This document shows, piece by piece, positions 1 to 8,351 of a stretch of 64,000 bases of DNA. The stretch spans positions 2,565,001 to 2,629,000 of the forward strand of contig NZ_CP062163.1 in NCBI RefSeq assembly GCF_014844095.1, written 5' to 3'. The stretch comes from Brevibacillus sp. JNUCC-41 (lineage in GTDB: Bacteria > Bacillota > Bacilli > Bacillales > DSM-1321). Position 1 is the stretch's first letter. Every line of letters begins with the position of its first letter. The translations under genes were made by a program, and so were the position numbers. Under the pieces are notes generated by a model, which was not told where the DNA came from, ran no database searches, and was given only the letters and a program-made list of their open reading frames with translations.

Positions 1-9
1 TTTTTTCAT
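1..9 (-). CDS. 5' end of a minus-strand gene leaving the window
   Basis: An ATG on the minus strand at 9-7 is followed by two lysine codons and then the window ends. It is preceded by a perfect AGGAGGTTT ribosome site at 16-24 with about 9 bases of spacing, which is why I accept it as a real start. Met-Lys-Lys is a common beginning for secreted proteins and lipoproteins, but nothing more can be said about the product. Confidence 0.5.
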
Positions 10-318
10 TTTGGTAAACCTCCTAGTAATCTGATAGGGATTGATACTCTGTGATACTATACAAGAAAAGGAAAAAAGTCAATGAAAATAACTTACATCA
101 TTAGTGTTAATGAAACTTGGTGAATTATACGGATTTTCGCGCATTGAAGTGAAATAATAATAAAAGAAAGATGCATCTTTATCCGAGGAAGGATTTTAAA
201 GAAAAGGAAGGGCATTAAGAATCCAAGGAGACAAAAAGCCCCTCATCCACATGATTATCAGCTAAGTGGAAAAGGGGTTTTTTGGGCCATCGAGAACTAT
301 TGCAAGATTGTTTTTAAC
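10..318. other. Intergenic region, 309 bp
   Basis: It contains the ribosome site and presumably the promoter of the minus-strand gene at the left edge, and the bidirectional terminator at 233-283. I saw no open reading frame with a ribosome site in it. Confidence 0.5.
233..283. terminator. Bidirectional terminator after the PHP-domain gene
   Basis: The arms CCCCT (239-243) and AGGGG (273-277), plus an inner pair CCAC (247-250)/GTGG (266-269), form an interrupted hairpin. There is an A5 run on the left and a T6 run on the right, so it can work on either strand. The minus-strand gene ending at 319 is the obvious client. Confidence 0.65.
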
Positions 319-1908
319 TTAGTGTTTATCATGATTCCTATCCTCTACGCTGACGAAAATAGGGTTCGAATAGAACCAAAGGTCTTTATAGTTACGTTTG
401 TTTATTTCCGAAAAACGCGTTTCGTTATCCTCGATTTCAGTCTTTTTATCGATCAGCGGTTCCCCGTCCATCGTTTCTCCAGAGACATTTTCCCCTAGGT
501 TCGTGCCTCTCAAACGGAAATATTGATCCTTATTCGCTTTGACTTTGTAAGTGATGGTATGAAAACCATCGCGATCGGTTTTCCAGTCTTTACTTGTAAA
601 GCGTTTAACCACTTTTGTCGTATCATTGGTGGCTTTATTATAAGCAGGTGTTCCAGGAACTGCTTTCCCGGTTACTTCCCCCGAAATTAGGTCCACGTGA
701 TCCACTTTGACGGGGTCCCCGTTGTTGTTCTTTTGGGGGCTCTTAAATCGGATGGTGATCTTGACCATCTGACCCTCCTTTACCTTAAGGTCCCCGCCCA
801 TATCAACCGTGTTGTTCCCATTTTCAACTTGGAAATTAAGGGCATCGATCAAGTCACCAAAAACGGAGAAGGATTTCCCAGATCGCATGCCGTCAAGGAC
901 GGATTTTATTGATGAGCCATTTACCCATGTATAATTCTTGGAATATTCTCCTGGCCAGTAACCGCTGGAGTATAGGCGATTTTCACTGATTTCGAAATGG
1001 GAGTCCGAATTGGAAAAATTCCAGAACTTACGACCTTCCCCAAGAAGCGCATCCCATGCACCTCCTACCTTAGCAAGCATGTAATCGGATCCGCCATAGG
1101 TCCGGTTTTCCGGTGTTGTCAGATTTAAACCGCCTCTATCTGGCTCCATCTGGTTACCTGGCATACCTTCAAATCCGAACATGACATCCGGGGCGATATT
1201 GTTGAAGTCACGAAAATCAGAAATGTTGTACACCATTTTTCTTGATGGGTGGTTCAATATGGCATAACTTGTATGCTTATAATTTTTCTCAAGCCATGCC
1301 AATGCTGTTCGGGCATCCTCGGATGTCTTATTGGCTCTTTGATCCTGTGCTTTCCAAACGGCTACATCCTTAGAATCAAACATCTTTTCATCCTGGTTGG
1401 TGAACAGATATTCGAACTGATTGGCAGCTTTCAGACTTTTAGGTGAGCCCGGCTGATCTCCCAAAATGCCTATGCCGACATGCTCGTATGTAGGCATATC
1501 CCATTCGAAGCCTGAAAAGATGACTTTATTTTTAAACTTGCCCTCTTTTTGCAGTTGTTCCATTTTCGGGGCTTGATATTTAATGATTCCTTCAGACAGC
1601 GGTATCGGCCCGCCTGGAATCAATTGTCCCTGATCATCCCTTGAAGACATCCTTAAGTGGTCGGAAATTCCCATCCAATCCATGCCATACTTCTCAAATG
1701 CGTTATTTAGCAAGCTTTCAAGGCTCTGTGATCCCTCGGCATCATCTGACTGAGTGGTATGGGCATGATATTCCCCCTTCATCCATCTGCCTCCCGGATT
1801 TGTCTGATTGTCTTTTGCATCTTTTGCAGCACCCTCGACCGGTAGACCCTGAAAAAGGATGGCTATGCTTAGAATCGATACTGTGAAAGCCCTGAACTTA
1901 TTAATCAT
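319..1908 (-). CDS. Secreted PHP-domain phosphoesterase (CehA/McbA-like metallohydrolase)
   Basis: 529 residues. The reading frame stays open to 2073, but the start at 1908 is chosen because GGAGGT lies just upstream and the protein then begins with a classical signal peptide (residues 1-27, basic start, hydrophobic core, cut near VEGAA). A polymerase/histidinol-phosphatase (PHP) fold follows: the YHAH metal motif at residues 47-50, SDH at 82-84, a later NHP, and an SDSH motif, all typical metal ligands of the family. Known relatives hydrolyse phosphoesters or, in CehA/McbA, carbamate esters; the substrate here cannot be read from sequence. The C-terminal part is probably a beta-rich accessory domain. 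The protein is presumably exported. It stands alone as a single-gene unit with its own terminator. Confidence 0.75.
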   Translation of the reverse strand: MINKFRAFTVSILSIAILFQGLPVEGAAKDAKDNQTNPGGRWMKGEYHAHTTQSDDAEGSQSLESLLNNAFEKYGMDWMGISDHLRMSSRDDQGQLIPGGPIPLSEGIIKYQAPKMEQLQKEGKFKNKVIFSGFEWDMPTYEHVGIGILGDQPGSPKSLKAANQFEYLFTNQDEKMFDSKDVAVWKAQDQRANKTSEDARTALAWLEKNYKHTSYAILNHPSRKMVYNISDFRDFNNIAPDVMFGFEGMPGNQMEPDRGGLNLTTPENRTYGGSDYMLAKVGGAWDALLGEGRKFWNFSNSDSHFEISENRLYSSGYWPGEYSKNYTWVNGSSIKSVLDGMRSGKSFSVFGDLIDALNFQVENGNNTVDMGGDLKVKEGQMVKITIRFKSPQKNNNGDPVKVDHVDLISGEVTGKAVPGTPAYNKATNDTTKVVKRFTSKDWKTDRDGFHTITYKVKANKDQYFRLRGTNLGENVSGETMDGEPLIDKKTEIEDNETRFSEINKRNYKDLWFYSNPIFVSVEDRNHDKH

Positions 1909-2070
1909 CTTACCGACAACCTCCATATATTGAAATAATATTGAACAAGCTAATTTTATTGTAAAAATATTAAGAATCCGTTTGGGGTGGGTATGGTTTT
2001 TGTAAATGGAAAGACCGATTCTGGTAACAGTGGTTTGGAAATTGAAAGGGAAGAAGAGGAGGGCTCGAAA

Positions 2071-2109
2071 CAAAAAAGGTTGTAGAGAAAATTTTCGTTC
2101 TCTACAACC
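2071..2109 (-). terminator. Terminator of the YjgB-like gene
   Basis: A perfect 12-bp stem GGTTGTAGAGAA (2078-2089)/TTCTCTACAACC (2098-2109) with an 8-base loop is followed on the minus strand by T6. It sits 26 bases after the stop codon at 2135. Confidence 0.9.
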
Positions 2110-2134
2110 TGTAACGACTATTTTGCCGTAAACA

Positions 2135-2719
2135 TTATTTAGCTTGTAGTAGATTGATATGATCTACAGTTTGATCTTCACCGACAATGAATTGCAGTTC
2201 ATAATTTCCTGTCTTGTAAATGTAGTTGATTTCATTCGTACTGGAAATATGGCGTATTTCGTCAGCACTGCCAAGTTGTTTTCCTAAAACTTTTGGTGTA
2301 ATGCTTCTTAGGTTATGGTCCCGTTCTACATTTGTCCCAAAATATCGGATCTGTGAGATGGTCTTGTCATCGTTATAGGCAAATGCAAATCCCGGATGCC
2401 CCATTTCTGCATGGTAATAGTCAAAAGTTTCTGTGTTACCTGGTTCAGGGGGAGAACCAAATGTATCATATACGTCTTTTTGGGTGTTTTCATTAATTTT
2501 CAAACCCATGGCAGTATAAGGCATTTCTCCTGAAAAAGCTTTGTTGTAGATTTCATGTAAGGTGGTAAGAGCGTGTTCCTTAGCTATGTCAGAAGCGGAA
2601 TCCATTGTGGATGCAGCCTCAACCGATTCTGTTGAAAACGATGCACCTGCCCCTAATAGAGAACCGGTTAGAATAACGGAGCTAACCATTCTGGCCGCTG
2701 TTTTTTTTGATAACATCAT
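2135..2719 (-). CDS. YjgB family secreted protein (DUF4309)
   Basis: 194 residues. The N-terminus (1-36) is a signal peptide with a likely cut after SVEAA. The mature part contains the elements expected of the DUF4309/YjgB family: an N-terminal helical stretch, a motif around TQKDVYDTFGSP, and a beta-rich half ending in a short strand with DHINLL. Two adjacent ATG codons follow an AAGGAGGG ribosome site, so the exact start may be one codon later. B. subtilis YjgB is an uncharacterised secreted protein; the function is unknown. It is monocistronic, with a strong terminator directly downstream. Confidence 0.75.
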   Translation of the reverse strand: MMLSKKTAARMVSSVILTGSLLGAGASFSTESVEAASTMDSASDIAKEHALTTLHEIYNKAFSGEMPYTAMGLKINENTQKDVYDTFGSPPEPGNTETFDYYHAEMGHPGFAFAYNDDKTISQIRYFGTNVERDHNLRSITPKVLGKQLGSADEIRHISSTNEINYIYKTGNYELQFIVGEDQTVDHINLLQAK

Positions 2720-3001
2720 TTCTTATCCCTCCTTATCATTACTTTTCCACAATTTCCTAGCATGAAACATTTTCTTGGTGAACGATTGGAATGTTTGAAA
2801 ATGGTGATGCATCATGAAATATGGTTGGGTTGTCTGCTAAGGAGACTATTTGAAACCCGCTCCCCGGAGGCTTCAGTAAAAATATAGGACCGCTTTTCGT
2901 CCACATTTAGAGAATATATAAAAATCATAGATTTGATTATGGCAAAGCTATCTTCGAACTCAGGTTATAGGTCAATAGGGGATGTTTATGCAGTCGAAAA
3001 T
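2720..3001. other. Intergenic region without a recognised gene
   Basis: It holds the promoter and ribosome-site region of the YjgB-like gene at its left end. A short GC-rich stretch around 2860-2875 (CTCCCCGGAGG) stands out from the AT-rich surroundings, but nothing codes convincingly on either strand. Confidence 0.45.
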
Positions 3002-3030
3002 AAAAAGGTGCTTCACCATGATGAAACACC
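3002..3030 (-). terminator. Terminator of the DinB-like gene
   Basis: The stem GGTGCTTCA (3007-3015)/TGAAACACC (3022-3030) has one mismatch and a 6-base loop, followed by T5 on the minus strand. It lies 18 bases past the stop at 3048. Confidence 0.8.
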
Positions 3031-3047
3031 CTTTGAAAACGATGTGA

Positions 3048-3518
3048 TTAATCCCAAACGTTAATTCTAGGAACTCCAGCAGTTCTTAAGTAGTCTAATA
3101 ATTGACCAGTATGTACAGACTCATGATAAGCGATTCTTAACAACATGTCTCCTAAATCCCTGATATATCCCATATCGGAGCGGTCGATTTTAATATTGGA
3201 TAAGTCATCCTCGTTGAAGGACATGATTGTTTCCAAAAAGTCACGCCTGTATGGTTCGGCAAAGTTCAATTCCGCTTCAACAGATGTAAGTGGCTGTTTT
3301 TCAAATGGTGATTCATAAACTTGTAGGCTACCTTGATTTTTAATGGATAAATGATAGTAATGCTCACTATCAAGGACATGTCTAACCATTTCTAAACAGC
3401 TCATTGCCTTGTCGTCCGGTTTCCAATGGAGTGTGCTTTTAGGTATTGATGTCCATATTTTAATGTTTCTTCTTCTGACCTCTTCTAGATTTAAGATGAT
3501 TAGTTCTGTCGATTTCAT
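3048..3518 (-). CDS. DinB family putative metal-dependent protein
   Basis: 156 residues, the usual size for the DinB/YfiT four-helix-bundle family. The expected metal-binding histidine triad is visible: His47 in the VRHVLDSEH helix and His132 and His136 in the YHESVHTGQ helix near the C-terminus. Relatives include DNA-damage-inducible proteins and bacillithiol- or mycothiol-dependent S-transferases; which activity applies here is unknown. The start is supported by AAGGGGAGA nine bases upstream. It is a single-gene unit. Confidence 0.8.
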   Translation of the reverse strand: MKSTELIILNLEEVRRRNIKIWTSIPKSTLHWKPDDKAMSCLEMVRHVLDSEHYYHLSIKNQGSLQVYESPFEKQPLTSVEAELNFAEPYRRDFLETIMSFNEDDLSNIKIDRSDMGYIRDLGDMLLRIAYHESVHTGQLLDYLRTAGVPRINVWD

Positions 3519-3997
3519 AATTATCTCCCCTTTTAGCAGGTATATTTCAACTATACACGAATGGATGCTGAGAATATGGGTTAATTTTGAAAAAACAGAA
3601 AATTTAATGATCTGTTCAAGTGTTAATCTTTGCGTATCCTTCTATTATGTAAAGTATCGCTCCTGTTTAATTCAATCAGGACCAGTTTATTTTCCTGGTT
3701 GCCTTTTATATGGGAGCTCTAATATAGAAGCAGCCTGGAGAGGGATTAAATCAAGGATTAGGGTTTCAAAAACTACAGGGAAAATGCCTATGAATTCGTG
3801 TAGAATTTACAGGCGATTTCATTCCCTAGTTGTTCCTTTGCGTGGGGATATGATTCATATATCCGTAAAACCTTAGTATCCCTTATTAGGGTTAGTATGA
3901 GACAGAGAAGTCCAGTTAAGAAGGGGGAAACAGATGAATGATTCGTATTAGATGAGCTCTGTATTACAAGATTCTAATAGGTTGCAGGAGGACTTTT
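3519..3997. other. 479-bp gap with a possible broken reading frame
   Basis: No complete gene is supported. An overlapping plus-strand frame starting at 3409 has no ribosome site and is mostly antisense to the DinB gene. Near 3932 an AAGGGGGAAACAG ribosome site precedes an ATG that reads only five codons before TAG. The frame then reopens for about 30 codons into the antisense of the next gene, so it may be a relic. A short hairpin TATCCCT/AGGGTTA lies near 3870-3890. Confidence 0.35.
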
Positions 3998-4411
3998 TTA
4001 AATTAAGGATTGAATTAGAATGTCATCATGATAAATTAAAACCGGTTTAAACCCAAGGGCTTTAAACTTTTGTAATGCTTCTGGGTTGTTTTTGTTCACA
4101 AAACCGGACACTACAAGAATCCCTTGTTTTCTCACATAAGTTACTAATTCGGGTAAAAGGGATTGCAGAATTCCTTTTCCTCTATATTTCTTGTCAAGTA
4201 CTACATAATTAATATGAGCCACTTTATATAAGTAAAGATTATAAGAAAGAAACCCCACTACTTTACCTTTATCATTACAAACTACGAGTACCTTATGTGC
4301 CTTTTGCAATATTTCATTCACTTTATTAGGCGAAACCTGAAAATTACTTACCGTAATATCCGTTAATTTCTTGATATCTTTTTTAGGTTTCCATTCTCGA
4401 AAATACATCAT
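3998..4411 (-). CDS. GNAT family N-acetyltransferase
   Basis: 137 residues covering a compact GNAT fold. The acetyl-CoA pyrophosphate-binding motif is KYRGKGI at about residues 75-81, preceded by the beta-strand INYVVLD. A C-terminal ALQKFKALGFKPV segment is the usual strand-helix of the family. The acceptor substrate is unknown. Two consecutive ATG codons follow AAAGGAGA; I use the first. It is a single gene on the minus strand with no close co-directional partner. Confidence 0.8.
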   Translation of the reverse strand: MMYFREWKPKKDIKKLTDITVSNFQVSPNKVNEILQKAHKVLVVCNDKGKVVGFLSYNLYLYKVAHINYVVLDKKYRGKGILQSLLPELVTYVRKQGILVVSGFVNKNNPEALQKFKALGFKPVLIYHDDILIQSLI

Positions 4412-4517
4412 GATTTCTCCTTTAGCTCTATTAGATATAACAGCTATTCACCAGAAATATATAGCTTGTACATATGGAAAAATAATAAAAATATTTGAAA
4501 TAAGTAATAATGTTTTA

Positions 4518-4564
4518 TTAAGATGGAATTCCTTTAGAATAATTCCAAATGAATTCCATCTTAA
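4518..4564. repeat. 14-bp perfect inverted repeat
   Basis: TTAAGATGGAATTC (4518-4531) is the exact inverse of 4551-4564, separated by 19 bases. It lies just downstream of the small minus-strand gene ending at 4583. Neither side has a T-run, so it is not a standard intrinsic terminator; it could be a rho-type or processing structure. Confidence 0.6.
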
Positions 4565-4582
4565 TCTCAAAAAAGCAATCTC

Positions 4583-4777
4583 TTAACCCCTTTTAAATTT
4601 AACCTTCTTGTTAGAAGTGGGTTGTACGATGGAAGTAGGTTCCTTGATGGAAGTAGGTTCCTTGATTGAAGTACCTGTATTATTGTTTAAAAAATTATTT
4701 AAGATTCTTCTCAAGGCTGACCTACGGCTATTTTCACTTTCGGAACTGCCAGTTCTTCTTAGTCTTTTGTTTGACAC
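4583..4777 (-). CDS. Small basic protein with a TSIKEP repeat
   Basis: 64 residues if translation starts at the GTG at 4777, which has AAGGGG nine bases upstream. A longer frame from ATG 4810 (75 residues) has no ribosome site. The N-terminal half is Arg/Ser-rich (RLRRTGSSESENSRRSALRR). It is followed by an Asn-rich stretch and a tandem hexapeptide, TSIKEP TSIKEP TSIVQP, encoded by near-identical 18-base DNA units at about 4620-4670. The tail is Lys-rich. I do not recognise a family. Size, charge and low complexity would suit a spore or nucleic-acid-associated protein, but that is a guess. Confidence 0.4.
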   Translation of the reverse strand: MSNKRLRRTGSSESENSRRSALRRILNNFLNNNTGTSIKEPTSIKEPTSIVQPTSNKKVKFKRG

Positions 4778-4910
4778 TGAATTCATCCCCTTTGTTTTAT
4801 AAATTTCCACATTACTAATTTATGTGTAATATTCCTTTTTGCTTGGACAAGTTCACCAATTGTTGCACGCGTATGTAATTTATTCGTAATACCAATTAAT
4901 GTAATTAGGT

Positions 4911-4935
4911 GATATACTTGTGAAGTAATTCACAA
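4911..4935 (+). promoter_or_regulatory. Extended -10 promoter overlapped by a palindrome
   Basis: TGATATACT (4910-4918) is an extended -10 element. It runs directly into the palindrome TTGTGAA-GTAA-TTCACAA (4918-4935), which covers the expected transcription start. No clear -35 was found. The arrangement suggests repressor control of the epimerase gene at 4995; the regulator is unknown. Confidence 0.5.
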
Positions 4936-4994
4936 AAAGGTTGAAACTGGTTATAGCTCGGCCTATTCACTCTAAAAGAAAGAGGGTTGGTTAT

Positions 4995-5885
4995 ATGCTG
5001 AAGAAAGTGGTTTTAGCTGGCGGGACTGGTTTTGTCGGTCAATACTTTGAAAAGCATTTCAGGAATTTGGGATATGAAGTAAGGATCATCTCCAGGCAAA
5101 CCCCGCATACTGGCTGGGAAGATAAAGAAGGAATAAGGGAAACGATCGATAATTCGGATATGTTAATCAACCTAGCAGGAAAAACGGTCAATTGCCGCTA
5201 CAATGCCAAGAATAAGAAAGAAATATTGGATTCACGAACTGATACGACTGAAATGCTAGGTAAGGCGATTGAACAATGCGAAAATCCTCCTTCATTATGG
5301 ATAAATTCAAGTACGGCAACGATATACAGGCATGCTGAAGATAAAGCAATGACGGAGGGAGATGGTGTGATCGGTTCAGGCTTTTCTGTAGATGTTGCGA
5401 AAGCGTGGGAGCGCTCATTTTTTGATTTTCGATTACCCAAGACGAGACAAATTGCTTTACGGATCGCCATTGTATTGGGCGATGGGGGAGTGATGAACCC
5501 ATATAGGAATTTGGTTAAACTCGGACTGGGAGGCCATCAAGGATCGGGAAATCAGAAATTCAGTTGGATACATATAGAAGATTTATTTAACATTGTCCTT
5601 TTTCTGAGAAAGAATCAAGAGTTGAACGGGGTGTTCAATTGTTCATCGCCTCATCCAGTTACAAATCGTGAACTGATGGCTCATTTGAGAAAGCTCATGA
5701 ATATTAGGATAGGATTGCCCTGTCCAACACCCATGCTTGAAATGGGGGCTTTCTTTATGGGGACCGAAACGGAATTGATATTAAAAAGCCGGTGGGTCAT
5801 ACCTGAGAGGTTGGAAAAGGCGGGGTATGCATTTAAATTCCCTCATCTTGATGAGGCTCTGGAACAGATACTGATGAATTCTTAA
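4995..5885 (+). CDS. TIGR01777 family (SDR39U1-type) epimerase, first copy
   Basis: 296 residues of an atypical short-chain dehydrogenase/epimerase. The dinucleotide-binding motif AGGTGFVG is at residues 8-15, INLAGKTVNCRY follows, and a WIHIEDLFNIVLF segment and a C-terminal LKSRWVIPERLEKAGYAF block are diagnostic of the TIGR01777/YfhF family. The start at ATG 4995 with GAGGG upstream puts the nucleotide-binding strand at the N-terminus. A TTG further upstream at 4941 has no better support. The substrate is unknown. A second member of the same family (yfhF) is at 34176-35096, so these are paralogues. The next gene starts about 60 bases downstream on the same strand and may be co-transcribed. 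Confidence 0.8.
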   Translation: MLKKVVLAGGTGFVGQYFEKHFRNLGYEVRIISRQTPHTGWEDKEGIRETIDNSDMLINLAGKTVNCRYNAKNKKEILDSRTDTTEMLGKAIEQCENPPSLWINSSTATIYRHAEDKAMTEGDGVIGSGFSVDVAKAWERSFFDFRLPKTRQIALRIAIVLGDGGVMNPYRNLVKLGLGGHQGSGNQKFSWIHIEDLFNIVLFLRKNQELNGVFNCSSPHPVTNRELMAHLRKLMNIRIGLPCPTPMLEMGAFFMGTETELILKSRWVIPERLEKAGYAFKFPHLDEALEQILMNS

Positions 5886-5947
5886 AATATTGGAGATTGA
5901 TTGCTATAATGATAGATAGAAAATCATTAAGAGAGGGGAATCGTAGA

Positions 5948-7141
5948 ATGAATATGACTCCATCTGAAAAAGTCGGAAGATTCACAACAGGAATATTTTC
6001 AGAGTTGGCGACCCGCAAGCAGGATGCGATGAAACGAGGAGTGGATGTTATCGATTTGAGTGTGGGAAGTCCGGATTTACCACCGCCTGATTTTGTAGTG
6101 GATACGCTAGTGAAATATGTGCAGGATCCCAATTCTTACGGGTATACGTTAAAAGGTACGCCTGAATTCAATGAGGCAGTCCGGTATTTTTATCGGATGC
6201 GTTATGGAGTGGAGCTGGAAGCAGAAAGGGAAGTCCTCCAACTGATGGGATCGCAGGATGGCCTTGCACACTTGGCAACGGCGATGATAAACCCTGGAGA
6301 TTATGTGCTGGTGCCAGATCCAGGATATCCAATTTATGAAGCGAGTGTAGAGCTTGCCGGCGGAATCATTCATCCGATGCCGCTTACTGCCGCTAATGGA
6401 TTCCTGCCGCAGCTCAACGTTATTCCTGATGAAATAGTGAAAAAGACCAAAATGATGATCATCAGTTATCCGGGAAATCCTGTCACCGCCCTTGCTGATG
6501 AAGCTTTCTTTTCGGAAGTCATATCGTTTGCGAAAAAGAACGAGATCATGGTGGTTCACGATTTTGCTTATTCAGAGTTGATTTTTGATGATCATCCGCA
6601 AATTAGTTTTATGTCCATTCCTGGTGCCAAGGAAGTGGGGATTGAATTTAACTCACTTTCCAAAACTTTTAATATGGCGGGCTGCCGCATCGGGTATGCG
6701 GTGGGCAATCGAGAGGCGCTGAACATACTGGGAACGTTGAAATCACACATCGATTATGGGGTTTTTTATCCAATCCAAAAAGCTGCCGAGATGGCGCTAA
6801 CTTCCAATCTTTCGCTACTATCAGAACAGGTTAAGGAATACCAGTCCCGGCGTGATGCCTTGATATCAGGTCTTGCGGAAGGGGGATGGCATGTGCCGAA
6901 AACCTCAGCTACCATGTTTATTTGGGCCCAAATTCCTGCTGGCTGGAAATCACGTGATTTTTCCTATGCATTGATTGAAAAAGCAGGGGTTACGGTCGTC
7001 CCAGGCGATGCTTTTGGGAAGCAGGGTGAAGGGTATGTCCGGATGGCCTTGGTCCAGCCTGCCGAGAGATTGAAAGAGGCTGCTGAACGGATCAAATTGT
7101 TTTTGGGGGAAAAATTGGAGTGTGAAAAATCTAGCATTTAA
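5948..7141 (+). CDS. Class I/II PLP aminotransferase (LL-diaminopimelate aminotransferase-like)
   Basis: 397 residues. Fold type I aminotransferase signatures are all present: PGNP around Asn177, Asp205 in HDFAYSEL, the PLP-binding Lys239 in SLSKTFNM, and Arg247 in GCRIGY. The SPDLPPP and PSYGYT-like segments near residues 41-68 are common in the DapL/PatA group, which transaminates LL-diaminopimelate or N-acetyl-diaminopimelate. General aspartate or aromatic substrates cannot be excluded. The start at 5948 is chosen for its AGAGGGG ribosome site; the upstream ATG 5897 lacks one. It may be co-transcribed with the preceding epimerase and ends at a good terminator. Confidence 0.78.
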   Translation: MNMTPSEKVGRFTTGIFSELATRKQDAMKRGVDVIDLSVGSPDLPPPDFVVDTLVKYVQDPNSYGYTLKGTPEFNEAVRYFYRMRYGVELEAEREVLQLMGSQDGLAHLATAMINPGDYVLVPDPGYPIYEASVELAGGIIHPMPLTAANGFLPQLNVIPDEIVKKTKMMIISYPGNPVTALADEAFFSEVISFAKKNEIMVVHDFAYSELIFDDHPQISFMSIPGAKEVGIEFNSLSKTFNMAGCRIGYAVGNREALNILGTLKSHIDYGVFYPIQKAAEMALTSNLSLLSEQVKEYQSRRDALISGLAEGGWHVPKTSATMFIWAQIPAGWKSRDFSYALIEKAGVTVVPGDAFGKQGEGYVRMALVQPAERLKEAAERIKLFLGEKLECEKSSI

Positions 7142-7156
7142 TATATTCAGGTTTTA

Positions 7157-7191
7157 AGAACGCTCGATCACGGATCGGACGTTCTTTTTTT
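7157..7191 (+). terminator. Terminator of the aminotransferase gene
   Basis: AGAACG (7157-7162)/CGTTCT (7180-7185) with an inner CGATC/GATCG pair forms a long stem followed by T7. Confidence 0.88.
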
Positions 7192-7886
7192 ATTCTCTCC
7201 CGCTTAATCACTATCCTTTATTTAAAATGATATGCAAAAAAGTTTGCGAAAGCTGCCGGAATAATGCCCCGCCGATATGCCCTGATCCTGAAAAATCCAG
7301 GGCATATGCCGCCGTTCATTCTCATACCTTTTCATGTTGATATTCGAAAGATGGTGTTCCTATATCAGGTTAAATTCAATTTGATATGGAGATAAAACCC
7401 AATTTGTGGTTGCGAAATGGATATCGGCAGGCTTGCCGATTACCTGATATTTTTAAACGGGGGGCAAATGGTAGGAGAGTTCGAAAAAGACAAATTGGCT
7501 CAGTAGTATAAACGTTTTGGCTGGCAGAGTACTTGCCCCAGGTATCCATTCCGGGGGAGATTGATAGAAATGGTTTGCGGACTGTGACTACCAATTTACT
7601 TATAGAGGCAGAAGCTTATTTTTAAAAGGAAGAAATCAACTTGCACGCTGAGGAGATTGTTACTTACTTGTTAAAGTGAGGAGCACTCTAGTGTTTATAA
7701 AAAAACTACTCTGAAGTTTAAGAGAAGGTCCATCCTCGGATGGGCTTTTTTATGTTTATGGGAAACTAGCGTGATAGATTATGAATGGAATTTCCGAACG
7801 TAAGATGGACAAGCCGCATAATATATAGCAAGTCCGTAACCCTCTTAAATGAAGTGGGCTTAATATGATAGAGAGGGGGGAAAGCA
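7192..7886. other. About 700-bp gap with several palindromes and a terminator
   Basis: No supported protein gene. It contains ATATGCCCTG (7275-7284)/CAGGGCATAT (7298-7307), the palindrome ATCGGCA-GGCT-TGCCGAT (7423-7440), and a terminator at 7728-7752. A 29-codon frame from 7420 ends at an in-frame TAG and continues open for about 25 more codons, which could be a gene relic. A very short frame near 7640 follows AAAAGGAAG. The right-hand part may encode a small RNA ending at 7752. Confidence 0.4.
7728..7752 (+). terminator. Terminator with no obvious client gene
   Basis: GTCCATC (7728-7734)/GATGGGC (7739-7745) with loop CTCG is followed by T6. No gene of normal size ends upstream, so it marks either a small RNA or a decayed gene. 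Confidence 0.7.
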
Positions 7887-8159
7887 ATGATCAACTGGAA
7901 AGTGCGTCTTAAGAATCCTACGTTTATTTTCACGGTACTCCTTCCTGGGCTTTTAATATTGGCGCAGATGGTTGCCGCGTTCATAAACAATTTCATTACC
8001 CCTATAGGCTTTACCATTACTGATGATGCATTGAACGGGGCTTTAGGCATCATTAACTTCATAGCGCTTACATTCTTTGGGGTCGGCGGTGTGGTCGATC
8101 ATACAACTAAAGGTCTAAGCGACAGTGAAAATGCCCGCCAATACAAGGAACCTAAGTAA
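7887..8159 (+). CDS. Phage-type holin, phi LC3 family
   Basis: 90 residues. The pattern INWKVRLKNPTFI followed by a hydrophobic span, a short loop with NFITPIGFTITDDALNG, a second hydrophobic span ending in GVVDHTTKGLSDS, and a charged tail ending in EPK is characteristic of the LC3 holin family (two membrane helices, roughly residues 13-33 and 52-70). Such proteins permeabilise the membrane to release an endolysin. The ribosome site GAGGGGGGAA is strong. No other phage gene is nearby, so this is an orphan holin. The next gene encodes a degenerate NlpC/P60 protein but has a terminator in between, so they are probably separately transcribed. Confidence 0.85.
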   Translation: MINWKVRLKNPTFIFTVLLPGLLILAQMVAAFINNFITPIGFTITDDALNGALGIINFIALTFFGVGGVVDHTTKGLSDSENARQYKEPK

Positions 8160-8195
8160 TGGACACTATTCTTTCATCCATTGAAGAGTGGAATA

Positions 8196-8251
8196 AACCA
8201 GATAACACCGTTACTTGCTACACAACGGCGTTATCTGGTTATTTGTTTTTT
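8196..8251 (+). terminator. Terminator of the holin gene
   Basis: A 17-bp stem with one mismatch (8196-8212 against 8224-8240, loop of 11) is followed by a T-rich tail ending in T6. Confidence 0.9.
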
Positions 8252-8351
8252 GGGCAGAGATGATGATTGCTGAAAATGATTGTGGTCTAAAAACCGAAAT
8301 TCAACATACATTTAAAATTGTGGTTCATTTTCAGCATGGGGAGGAAAAAGA

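Noticed and set aside
3409..3876. 155-codon plus-strand frame overlapping the DinB gene
   Set aside because: No ribosome site, starts antisense inside a clear gene, and the translation shows no domain or sensible composition.
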